A DNA stretch of 57,956 nt from Fibrobacter sp. (GTDB taxonomy: Bacteria; Fibrobacterota; Fibrobacteria; Fibrobacterales; Fibrobacteraceae): NCBI GenBank assembly GCA_017649565.1, contig JAGCGO010000010.1:1-57956 (forward strand), given 5' to 3'. Position 1 is the stretch's first letter. Each line of letters begins with the position of its first letter. The notes under the pieces are model-generated. The model did no database searches. It worked only from the letters and a program-made list of their open reading frames with translations, and had not been told where the DNA came from. Below, piece after piece: positions 1 to 7,345 of the stretch. Both the position numbers and the translations under genes were made by a program.

Positions 1-350
1 ATGTTCAGGCGGTGCCAGTCGGCCATGAAGGCGTCGGTGTAGAACTTCGCGTTGTCCCAGACGGACTTGCCTTCGCGGGCGGCGCCCTTTTCCATCTTGT
101 CGTCGCCGGAGTCGGCGTCGCTCGTGAGGTGGCCCACGTCGGTGATGTTCACGATGTGGTTCACCTTGTACCCGTAGTAGTTCAGCGTACGGACCAGGAA
201 GTCTTCAAAAATGTAGGTGCGGAGGTTGCCGATGTGGGCGAAATGGTACACCGTCGGGCCACAACAGTACATGCGCACGGCGGGAACGCCTTCCGGGAGA
301 GTGAATACTTCTTTCTTGCGCGATGCGGTGTTGTAGAACTGTAGAGCCAT
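1..350 (-). CDS. cysS: Cysteinyl-tRNA synthetase, N-terminal part (runs off the window)
   Basis: Charges tRNA-Cys with cysteine in the cytoplasm. The minus-strand frame reads [14 protein letters not shown] from the ATG at 348-350 and continues to the window edge (about 116 residues seen). It contains the class I HIGH-type signature in the form [18 protein letters not shown] and the downstream [20 protein letters not shown] stretch typical of CysRS. The Cys in CCGPT is the expected zinc ligand. The start is supported by GGAGG at 355-360. A TATCTTTG element at 410-417 is the likely promoter. Only the KMSKS half and C-terminal domains are missing, because of the window boundary. Identification is firm. 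Confidence 0.95.
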   Translation of the reverse strand, partial: MALQFYNTASRKKEVFTLPEGVPAVRMYCCGPTVYHFAHIGNLRTYIFEDFLVRTLNYYGYKVNHIVNITDVGHLTSDADSGDDKMEKGAAREGKSVWDNAKFYTDAFMADWHRLN

Positions 351-681
351 TTTTGCCTCCGGTTAATTGATTTGGCGCGGGATGCGCCCATTGCAATTGA
401 TTGCGGGTGCAAAGATAGAAAAATAGACGAGAGACGAGAGACGAGATATACGATACTAGGTGCTTTAGCACCTTAGTAGAGTTATCCCCTATGAGGAGAC
501 GAGAGATGTGGGACGAAAGACGAGAGATAAACGTCTTTTTTTTCGACTTTTATAATGTTTCGAGGTTGCGGGATTTTTTGTAAAAGCTTATTCACGTACG
601 TTGTATTTTTTCCAACGGGATATATGCTCGAACGGCGTCCAATTTTTTGCTTGGGCCTTATATTATAATTTGAGGTAAGCC
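351..681. other. 331-bp divergent intergenic region with degenerate GACGAGAG repeats
   Basis: No gene is seen here. The cysS leader and promoter occupy the left side. Positions 424-535 hold a tract of imperfect GACGAGAG/AGACGAGA words interrupted by a small perfect hairpin (AGGTGCT-TT-AGCACCT, about 458-473). The right side is AT-rich and ends with TATAAT at 664-669, the likely -10 of the next gene, followed by a GAGGT Shine-Dalgarno. Similar repeat tracts recur at 15676-15880 and 18455-18515. Confidence 0.6.
410..417 (-). promoter_or_regulatory. Candidate -10/-7 promoter element of cysS
   Basis: On the minus strand this reads TATCTTTG, matching the TAnnTTTG element known from Bacteroidetes promoters. 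It lies about 60 nt before the cysS ATG, leaving room for a leader with its Shine-Dalgarno at 355-360. No good -35 hexamer is visible. Inference from motif only. Confidence 0.45.
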
Positions 682-1536
682 ATGAAAACAAAAATGTTGC
701 CTGTAATTGCCGTTTCGGCAATTTTTGGTTTGGTAGCTTGTGGTGACGACGATAACGACCTGGAAGACGCAAGGGTCCTGGACGGTACGCAAATCCTCTT
801 AAGAGTAGCCGGCACTACGGCGACCGTGGAAAACAACAACGGCTGCGTGGTCGTAGAAAACCAGAGCGCGACAATTACCTGTCCGGGCGCCTACTATGTA
901 ACGGGCGAATCCTCCGACTTCCAAATCGTGGTAAATACTCCGGCGGTCGAAAACGAGGGCAACACCGGCATCTACCTCTACAACGCCATCTTGAAGAGCT
1001 CCAATTCCCCGATTCTCGTGAAGAACGCCGACAAGGCCGTTCTCCACCTGGTGAAGGGCACGACCAACTTGGTCGAAGACGGTGCTGGAGATCATTTGTT
1101 CACAACGGTTAACGGCAAACCGGACACAGCAAAAGCCGCAATCTATTCCAAGGACGACATGAACATCAAGGGTGCCGGAACGCTTACCGTTACAGGCAAC
1201 TTCAAGAACGGCATCCAATCCAGCAACGATCTTAAAATCAAGAACGGCAACATCACCGTTGTCGCCGAAGCCAACGGCATCAAGGGCAAGGGCAGCCTCG
1301 AAATTACCGGCGGCGTGCTCCTTGCTTTTGGCGACTACACGACCGACGTTCCCAGCTGCACGGCCATCAGCTATACCAGCGACAATTACTATGGTTCGGG
1401 AAATGCCGCCTTCAAGCCGAACTACACAGGCAATACGATCCTTTACGGTGGCGAGGTGCAAGCCGTAGGCCCGGTGGAAACCACCGGAATGACGGAATTC
1501 AAATTCCCGAACGGTGCGAGTTACATGTATAAGTAA
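682..1536 (+). CDS. Short Cthe_2159-type carbohydrate-binding lipoprotein
   Basis: Predicted outer-surface lipoprotein of 284 residues. The signal peptide ends in the lipobox LVAC at residues 17-20. The rest is a single beta-helical carbohydrate-binding domain of the Cthe_2159 / DUF4353 type, with phrases such as ITCPGAYYVTGESSDFQ, KDDMNIKGAGTLTVTG and ITGGVLLAFGDY. Proteins of this family bind cellulose or pectin. It is a close paralogue of the 668-residue protein at 38003-40009 but lacks the Ser/Gly linker and about 250 residues in the middle. The junction lies between two similar GSLxIxGG / FEITGG motifs, as expected for an in-frame deletion. GAGG precedes the ATG. Binding function is inferred from family. 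Confidence 0.8.
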   Translation: MKTKMLPVIAVSAIFGLVACGDDDNDLEDARVLDGTQILLRVAGTTATVENNNGCVVVENQSATITCPGAYYVTGESSDFQIVVNTPAVENEGNTGIYLYNAILKSSNSPILVKNADKAVLHLVKGTTNLVEDGAGDHLFTTVNGKPDTAKAAIYSKDDMNIKGAGTLTVTGNFKNGIQSSNDLKIKNGNITVVAEANGIKGKGSLEITGGVLLAFGDYTTDVPSCTAISYTSDNYYGSGNAAFKPNYTGNTILYGGEVQAVGPVETTGMTEFKFPNGASYMYK

Positions 1537-1558
1537 CGCTTGTGCTATTGACTAGTTG

Positions 1559-1583
1559 GGCTGCGATTCGTCGCAGCCTTTTT
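1559..1583 (+). terminator. Rho-independent terminator
   Basis: An 8-bp perfect stem GGCTGCGA/TCGCAGCC closes on a four-base loop and is followed by a run of T. It lies 22 nt after the stop codon of the upstream carbohydrate-binding lipoprotein. Confidence 0.85.
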
Positions 1584-1765
1584 CTTTTTCCCTGTCATTG
1601 GACAAAAAAAAAGTTTTAAGGTATTTTCGCGTGAGGAACTGCACATTTGCATAAGAAATGTTGTTGCGCGGAACAACGATTTATAAAAATCGAACAAAAA
1701 TAAACTTTACATTTGTTTTTTCATTAGATATTTTCCTAGAAAACCAATAAAACAGGAGTATTAGT

Positions 1766-2521
1766 ATGATCTCTAAAAAAAGCATTTTCCCTGCGGCCGT
1801 CGTTTCTATGGCCTTCCTCGCTGGTTGCGGAGACGATAGTTCTTCGTCCGGCGCCTCCAACGACATTCCCGCGAGCGTGAAGACCTTCGAGGAAATTATG
1901 GACATCCCGTGCAATGAAGCGGTCAAGTGCCAGAAGATCCTCATCGAAGAACACAATGATTACATGGAATGCGATGGCACCATGTGGCAAACGGTGAGCA
2001 CGGTTCTGCCGTCCACAGCCTGCCCTGCAGAAACCACGCCGACCACAGATCCGGCTGGGGATCAGACTGCTCCGGCCGCTGATTCGGCTGCAGCTCCGGC
2101 TGCAGACTCGGCAGCTACTTCAGTTGCCGATCCGGTCGCTCCGCCTACTGACCAGACCACTCCGGCTGACTCGACCACGCCAGCTGCTGACCCGGCCACT
2201 CCGGCCGCTGACCCGGCCACTCCGGCTGCCGATCCGGCCACTCCGGCTGCCGACCCGGCTACTCCGGCTACCGACCCGGCCACTCCGGTTGACACAACAG
2301 CCACGACACCTGCTGACCCGGCGAACCCGGTTGACACAGCCGCCACGACGCCTGCTGACCCGGCCACCCCGGTCGCTTCTGGCGAAATGGTCTCCTGCGA
2401 CATTCCCGGCGCAATGGGCGAATGCCTCGAGGCCGCTGTCGGCACCGAAGACGCAAGGCAGATGACCGAAACGTGCGAAGCGGTCCTGATGGGCACGCTC
2501 GGCACCGGTTGCCCGAAATAA
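1766..2521 (+). CDS. Lipoprotein with ADPATPA tandem repeats
   Basis: I do not recognise a family. The 251-residue product has a signal peptide with lipobox LAGC (residues 18-21) and a short Ser-rich tether. A small Cys-containing domain follows (about 30-90; three or four Cys). Next is a long Ala/Pro/Thr/Asp-rich segment (about 95-205) with five near-exact ADPATPA heptads plus two longer PVDTTATTPADPA units. The C-terminal 45 residues have three Cys (SCDIPG, GECLE, GTGCPK) that may form disulphides. The Pro/Ala repeat would make an extended stalk between two small folded ends. AGGAG precedes the ATG. Its role is unknown; a surface spacer or binding protein is a guess. Confidence 0.7.
   Translation: MISKKSIFPAAVVSMAFLAGCGDDSSSSGASNDIPASVKTFEEIMDIPCNEAVKCQKILIEEHNDYMECDGTMWQTVSTVLPSTACPAETTPTTDPAGDQTAPAADSAAAPAADSAATSVADPVAPPTDQTTPADSTTPAADPATPAADPATPAADPATPAADPATPATDPATPVDTTATTPADPANPVDTAATTPADPATPVASGEMVSCDIPGAMGECLEAAVGTEDARQMTETCEAVLMGTLGTGCPK
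2181..2290 (+). repeat. 21-bp tandem repeat inside the lipoprotein gene
   Basis: About five copies of a 21-bp unit encoding ADPATPA, with third-position differences between copies. Two diverged 42-bp units encoding a VDT-ATTPADPA phrase follow (2288-2371). Such in-frame repeats can change copy number by slippage or recombination. Confidence 0.85.
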
Positions 2522-2548
2522 GGCGCAATTCCCATTTTTCTAGAACCG

Positions 2549-2574
2549 AGGTCCCCTGAAGGGGGACCTTTTTG
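2549..2574 (+). terminator. Rho-independent terminator
   Basis: Stem AGGTCCCC/GGGGACCT with loop TGAAG and a following T-run, 27 nt after the stop of the ADPATPA lipoprotein. Confidence 0.85.
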
Positions 2575-2699
2575 TAAATCACAAAAAAGAGGGGATTTTC
2601 CAATTTAAGAACCCAGGACTGCTTTTTCCCGCCCCTTTTTTATATATATTGATAGCAAGCACCTATGGTGCCAAGAAATTTAATTAACAAGGATTAGAA

Positions 2700-3224
2700 A
2701 TGCTTTCTTATAACGAAGCCTACAAAATTGCGGAGGAAATTCACAAGGGTCAAAAAGACAAGGCTGGAGGCCCCTACATCGATTTTCTCCAGAATGTCGC
2801 TAACTACCTCAAGAACAAGGGCGAATCCGAGGAAGTACAGACCCTGGCCATTTTGCAGGACTCCATTACCTCTGCCACAAAGAAGACTCCCGAAGACATG
2901 ATTAAAATGGGCGTTCCGGCAGACATGGTCGAACTTATCCAAAAGATGACCTACCACAAGAATCAGGGCTGGATCGACGAATACAGCTGCAAGCTTATCG
3001 AGAAAGGCGTTCCCGCAGAAGATTCCACCTACGACGCTCGCGAGAAGGACTTCGTGCGCTTCGTTGAGACTCTCAAGGACAATCCCATGGCTGCAAAGGC
3101 CAAGAGCGCAATCCTGAACGTGCTCCTCGAAGACAAGTATATCCAGCGCCAGGAACGTCGCGAGCTCAAGACGAAGTTCAGGCTCAAGAAATACCACGCT
3201 GCTATCGAAGCACTCGGGGTATAA
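2700..3224 (+). CDS. Degenerate HD-domain (RelA/SpoT hydrolase-like) protein
   Basis: A 174-residue cytoplasmic protein whose first 90 residues follow the ppGpp-hydrolase HD layout: AYKIAEEIHKGQKDKAGGPYI, then a helix, then LAILQDSITSA and the MVELIQKMTY helix. In active enzymes the motif after PYI carries a His and the second motif is HD. Here Phe29 and Gln53 replace the two metal-ligand His residues, although Asp54 remains. Mn2+ hydrolysis of ppGpp is therefore unlikely and a regulatory or binding role is more plausible. The C-terminus is helical and Lys/Arg-rich. AAGGA precedes the ATG. The family assignment rests on motif spacing. Confidence 0.65.
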   Translation: MLSYNEAYKIAEEIHKGQKDKAGGPYIDFLQNVANYLKNKGESEEVQTLAILQDSITSATKKTPEDMIKMGVPADMVELIQKMTYHKNQGWIDEYSCKLIEKGVPAEDSTYDAREKDFVRFVETLKDNPMAAKAKSAILNVLLEDKYIQRQERRELKTKFRLKKYHAAIEALGV

Positions 3225-3277
3225 TTGGACTCAGCCAGCAGCCCCAAGCTCCCGGCTGACACAATTTGACTTTTAAA

Positions 3278-3312
3278 AAAAGAAGACGGGCACTTAATGT
3301 CCGTCTTTTTTC
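3278..3312 (+). terminator. Rho-independent terminator of the HD-like gene
   Basis: Stem AAGACGGGCA/TGTCCGTCTT with one G-U pair, loop of about six bases, then a T-run. An A-run on the 5' side could also serve the opposite strand. Confidence 0.8.
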
Positions 3313-3326
3313 TTTTCCCGCTCCCG

Positions 3327-3366
3327 GGAAAAGAAACGCTCCGACCCTTTGCAGGACCGGAGCGCC
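3327..3366 (-). terminator. Terminator of the InlB-repeat protein gene
   Basis: On the minus strand, stem CGCTCCG/CGGAGCG is followed by TTTCTTTT. It lies just beyond the stop codon of the downstream large gene and resembles the terminator at 6985-7021. Confidence 0.7.
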
Positions 3367-3384
3367 TATTGATGGAGGAGAGAG

Positions 3385-6300
3385 TTACTTTATGAAGACC
3401 TTGAGATTCTGGACAGAACTTCCGCTATTGACTCGCACCAAATAGCTACCCTGTTCCAGGTACTGCAGGGAGAACAAGTGACTACCGGAAACATTGGCAT
3501 GGAAATTCCCACGGTTATTTCCGAGCATGTCAAACACCTGCACCTGAACCCGGTTGGAATGCGGCGAAGTAACGACCAGGTCGTTGCCTGTGAAAAGGAC
3601 ACTCATGTTCGCCAATGCCACGGCAGGCAGTGCATTGGACTTGCCCTTCGAAGACGAGCTGGACTTTCCGGACTTCTTGCTGCTCGAAGACGCCGCCTTC
3701 TTGCTGCTAGAAGATGCCGCTTTCTTACTGCTGCTACTGCTGGCGACAGTTTTCTTGCTGCTGCTGGAGGCAACCTTCTTGCTACTGGACGACGCAATCG
3801 TTTTCTTGCTACTACTGCTCGCCACAGTTTTCTTGCTACTACTGCTGGACGTTTCGGTAGGTTCAACTTTCTTGCTACTGCTGGACTTGGCAGAAGAACT
3901 GCTCTTGGGAGTAGAGCTGCTAGATGATTCTATAGGCTCAACAACTCCGCTGCTGCTAGACGATTCTACAGGCACGACAACATCGCTACTACTGGACGAT
4001 TCTACAGGTACAATCTCCTCGCTGCTGCTGCTTTCCTGCACAGCCAGCGATGCAGAAGAATACGCCGCCTTGTAGATTACGTCACCCGACACATCCGCAA
4101 CGGCAGGATCCCAGTCGGCAAAGGTATAGCTATACTCGGCATCATCGTCTCTAGTGGGATTTTCTTCGGGAACAATGACGCTCGCCTCGGTCCCGTAGGC
4201 ATACAATGTCATGGGCTTAATCACCTTGTCGTCGTAGTCGACAAAGGTCACGGCATACATACGCGCGAACGCCTTGAATTTGGCAGACAAGGTTATGTCA
4301 CTTTCCAGGACCGCATTGTCCTTGATATCCTTCCCATCCAGGTATGTCCATTTCTCGAATTCGAACGTCTGTTCGACAGTCGCAGACTTTACCGGTTCCG
4401 TCATAGGAATAAGCGAAAGAATATTGGTTCCGTATTCGGCAACGACAGGTCCCGGAAGCCCCGTGACGCTCTTGTCGCCAACAAACGTAATCGTGTACGT
4501 ATTTTTCGTAGCCTCAAAAATTGCCGTATAGATGGCATCGCCTGTTACGATGGTTTCATCCGTAATGGCCGGGCTCCAGCCAACAAAGGTGTAAGTATAT
4601 TCAGCGGTGTTCTCCATTGTCGGGGTCGGCGCGAGTGCCGAGACCTGAGCACCATACTCGTGGGACCCCGGGACCGCCAGCGGATTCCCGTTCTCGTCCA
4701 CGAAGAATATTGTGTATTTCACGACAGCAGAATCGTAGGTGGCCGTGTATGTGGTATCTCCGGAAACATTGACTACGGCGGGCGACCATCCCTTGAAGCT
4801 GTAGGTATACTGGGCCGTAGCCGCCCTCGTCGGGTTTACTCCCCCTTCATCGAAAACAGGAGTATCGCCATCTTCATGGAATGTCATCTTCAATACAGAA
4901 CCATCGAAATCCTTCCAGGTCACCACAGACTTGTCCGTATAGACGGCCTTGTAGGTTTCGGCCTTCGTGACGGTCGCAAGGCCCGGCTCCCAACCGACGA
5001 ACCTCTTGTCGGCCTGATCCGGAACCGTCGGGACATCGATGTTGTCCACCACCGTACCGTAATCGTACAGTTTGGATTCTTCCAGCACGGTCACCCCGTC
5101 TTCGTCGACAAAGGCAATGGCATACTGCCTCACTGTCGAGATGTAGGTAGCCATATAGACGCTATCCTTGACCACGTCGGCAACGGCCCAGGGAACAAAT
5201 TCATAGGTGTATTGCGCCGTGGCAGGGCGTGTCGGATTGGCGGGAAGAATTACGGAAGAACCCGGAGTCCCGTACGCATATTCCGCAGGCTCCTTAAGCG
5301 TTGTTCCGTCCCAATCCAAGAAACTCACGGAATAAGTACGGGAAACCGTATTGTACATTGCATAGTACATCGCATCTCCGGTAACAGTTGACGGTTGGAG
5401 CCCATTCATATCGGCCCATCTGGAGAACTGGTAGGTAAATTGGTTCGTTGGCATTTTGGTGGGCTTTCCCGCATAATTTTCCATGGAGGACCTTTCCGCC
5501 AACACCAGCGTATCGAACACCTCGTTTCCGTTCATGAAGGTGATGGTGTAAAATTCTGTCTCGGGCAGGCCCAGGCAGCGCACGTTGTCCACCTGCAAGA
5601 AGCCCTTGTCTCCGGTAGCCCCATCAATACGCCAGTCGAATCCGTTTACATAGTACTTGATGACATCGAACGAAACGGGATTGCCAAAGCGTTGTTCGAG
5701 CGAGCTCCAGGGAATCGTTACCGTTTGCCACGGTTCGGATTTCGGGACAGCGAAGGAGTGGAATCCCCAGCCGACATCGACCTGTTCATTATCCGTCTTT
5801 ACGCGGAAATCATGCGCGGCACCCTTGTAGTCATACTGGATTGCCGTACACTGCGACAGGTTCTCCAACGAGAACCACGAAACATAGAGCGCCACAAAAG
5901 GATCGTAGGGATATTTTCCCTGGTCCAGTTCATAATCGATACGGACCGATTGGCGGGACTGCTTGCCCGCAGCGGCAGAGAACAACGCCGTCGAAGCTCC
6001 GGGATTTTCTGCATCAGCCCACACGTCCGTTTCTACGTCCCACACAGCGCCGACAGGGTAATCGGGATCTCCATGCATCGGCCAAAGGGCATACCTTATA
6101 TCTGTATCTTCAAAATCGTCCAACAGTTCGGTGAATATCGCCGGCGACTTCGGTTTTGGATAATCAACCGACAATGTATCCGTCGTACAGCGGACATCGT
6201 CCACATAAAGTTCGTCAACACCGTCGACCGCATCGAACTCCCAGCGCAAATGCACCACCTGCGACATGTCGAGCGGGATATTAGATTCGCCCCAAGCCTG

Positions 6301-6852
6301 CTTTAGGCTGGAAACCTTGATAACAGCCGTTTCCCATTTCCAAAGCGAAGAAAGTCCTGTCTTACCATGAACATCGCTTGCAAAAACGTGATATTGATGG
6401 TTGTCGCAGCCGGTCAGGCTGCAGTCATCGTCACCCTGCATGATGGCCTTGAAGTCATGCGCGCTGCCCTTGTACTTGTACGTCACCGCGGCGCATCCTT
6501 CCAGATTGTTCATGCTCATTTGCAAAGTGACTCCGGCCGCACCCCTTATGCCCCTTGAATATCCGCCATCGAACTGTGCACCAATTCCCAGCACATGGTT
6601 ACCGGCAGCGGCCGGATCGGGATCGTCCTGGACTACGATATTGTTACCGACAGAATCTATTTTGTTGAAAATGAAAGTGGTATCCCCGCCCGGTTCCCAA
6701 TCATGGATATAGAAATCCGAGAAGGCGTCTATCCCGTTGCCCTCGAAATCGGCAATCAGGAAATCACCCGTGCTTTCGGAGCCCTGCGACCAGGTAACGC
6801 CCAGTACGGCAAAGGCGACGAAAAATACTGGCCTGCAGAAACTCCAATGCAT
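3385..6852 (-). CDS. Secreted protein with two CBM11-like domains, seven InlB-type repeats and a sorting tail
   Basis: A 1155-residue exported protein. I place the start at the ATG at 6852 (MHWSFCRPVFFVAFAVLG...) rather than the in-frame ATG 39 nt upstream, because an AGAGG Shine-Dalgarno and a clean signal peptide fit it. Two jelly-roll domains (about 25-220 and 235-435; LIADFEGNG and LLDDFEDTD beginnings, YVDDVRC/QVDNVRCLG ends) look like CBM11/CIA30-type carbohydrate binders. Seven repeats of about 70 residues ending in phrases like YTYTFVGWSPAI...GDAIYTAIF are InlB B-repeat / Flg_new modules. A poly-Ser/Lys linker and a C-terminal beta domain ending LVRVNSGSSVQNLKVFIK resemble type IX sorting tails. 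Probable fibre-binding adhesin; no catalytic domain seen. Confidence 0.8.
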   Translation of the reverse strand: MHWSFCRPVFFVAFAVLGVTWSQGSESTGDFLIADFEGNGIDAFSDFYIHDWEPGGDTTFIFNKIDSVGNNIVVQDDPDPAAAGNHVLGIGAQFDGGYSRGIRGAAGVTLQMSMNNLEGCAAVTYKYKGSAHDFKAIMQGDDDCSLTGCDNHQYHVFASDVHGKTGLSSLWKWETAVIKVSSLKQAWGESNIPLDMSQVVHLRWEFDAVDGVDELYVDDVRCTTDTLSVDYPKPKSPAIFTELLDDFEDTDIRYALWPMHGDPDYPVGAVWDVETDVWADAENPGASTALFSAAAGKQSRQSVRIDYELDQGKYPYDPFVALYVSWFSLENLSQCTAIQYDYKGAAHDFRVKTDNEQVDVGWGFHSFAVPKSEPWQTVTIPWSSLEQRFGNPVSFDVIKYYVNGFDWRIDGATGDKGFLQVDNVRCLGLPETEFYTITFMNGNEVFDTLVLAERSSMENYAGKPTKMPTNQFTYQFSRWADMNGLQPSTVTGDAMYYAMYNTVSRTYSVSFLDWDGTTLKEPAEYAYGTPGSSVILPANPTRPATAQYTYEFVPWAVADVVKDSVYMATYISTVRQYAIAFVDEDGVTVLEESKLYDYGTVVDNIDVPTVPDQADKRFVGWEPGLATVTKAETYKAVYTDKSVVTWKDFDGSVLKMTFHEDGDTPVFDEGGVNPTRAATAQYTYSFKGWSPAVVNVSGDTTYTATYDSAVVKYTIFFVDENGNPLAVPGSHEYGAQVSALAPTPTMENTAEYTYTFVGWSPAITDETIVTGDAIYTAIFEATKNTYTITFVGDKSVTGLPGPVVAEYGTNILSLIPMTEPVKSATVEQTFEFEKWTYLDGKDIKDNAVLESDITLSAKFKAFARMYAVTFVDYDDKVIKPMTLYAYGTEASVIVPEENPTRDDDAEYSYTFADWDPAVADVSGDVIYKAAYSSASLAVQESSSSEEIVPVESSSSSDVVVPVESSSSSGVVEPIESSSSSTPKSSSSAKSSSSKKVEPTETSSSSSKKTVASSSSKKTIASSSSKKVASSSSKKTVASSSSSKKAASSSSKKAASSSSKKSGKSSSSSKGKSNALPAVALANMSVLFTGNDLVVTSPHSNRVQVQVFDMLGNNRGNFHANVSGSHLFSLQYLEQGSYLVRVNSGSSVQNLKVFIK

Positions 6853-6984
6853 ATCAACCTCTTTTGCGAAAAGTTTATTTTTTTCGCACATTTAAAATAT
6901 GCTATTTTCAGGCCTGCCGCTTGTAAATTTTTGTTTTCAAAATTTAGTTTATCCGTTATTTACTATAAAAAAGCTAGTTTAGAC

Positions 6985-7021
6985 AAAAAAAACGCCCCGA
7001 CCCCATTTTCAGGCCGGAGCG
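6985..7021 (-). terminator. Terminator of the GLUG-repeat gene
   Basis: On the minus strand, stem CGCTCCG/CGGGGCG (one G-U pair) is followed by eight T. It begins about 20 nt after the stop of the 1474-residue gene. Confidence 0.8.
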
Positions 7022-7039
7022 ATTTCTATCGGAAAAGCG

Positions 7040-7345
7040 CTATTTTATTAAAACATTGAGATTCTGGATAGAACTCCCGCTGTTAACGCGGACCAGATAG
7101 CGCCCTTGTTCCAGATATTGCAAGGAGAACACATGGCTTCCAGAAACGTTGGCACGGAAGCTCCCACGGTTATTTCCGAGCATGTCGAACACCTGTACCC
7201 GGACCCAGCTGGACTGCGGCGAAGTAACGACCAGGTCGTTGCCCGTGAAAAGGACACTCATGTTCGCCAATGCCACAGCCGGCAGCGCATTGGACTTGCC
7301 CTTCGAAGAGGAGCTGGACTTGCCGGACTTCTTGCTGCTAGAAGA
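7040..7345 (-). repeat. Near-duplicate DNA of the sorting-tail coding region (partner 3385-3690)
   Basis: The 3' ends of the two neighbouring large genes are strongly similar at DNA level over roughly 300 bp in the same orientation, including long identical stretches. The rest of the two genes is unrelated. This indicates recent duplication or gene conversion of the sorting-tail module. Confidence 0.85.

Noticed and set aside
424..535. GACGAGAG tract as a CRISPR array
   Set aside because: Repeat unit is only about 8 bp, degenerate, with no regular spacers and no cas genes nearby.
3680..3910. Poly-Ser region as a frameshift or phase-variation hotspot
   Set aside because: The tract is made of mixed AGC/TCC/AGT codons rather than a perfect microsatellite, so simple slippage is less likely; the frame stays open throughout.
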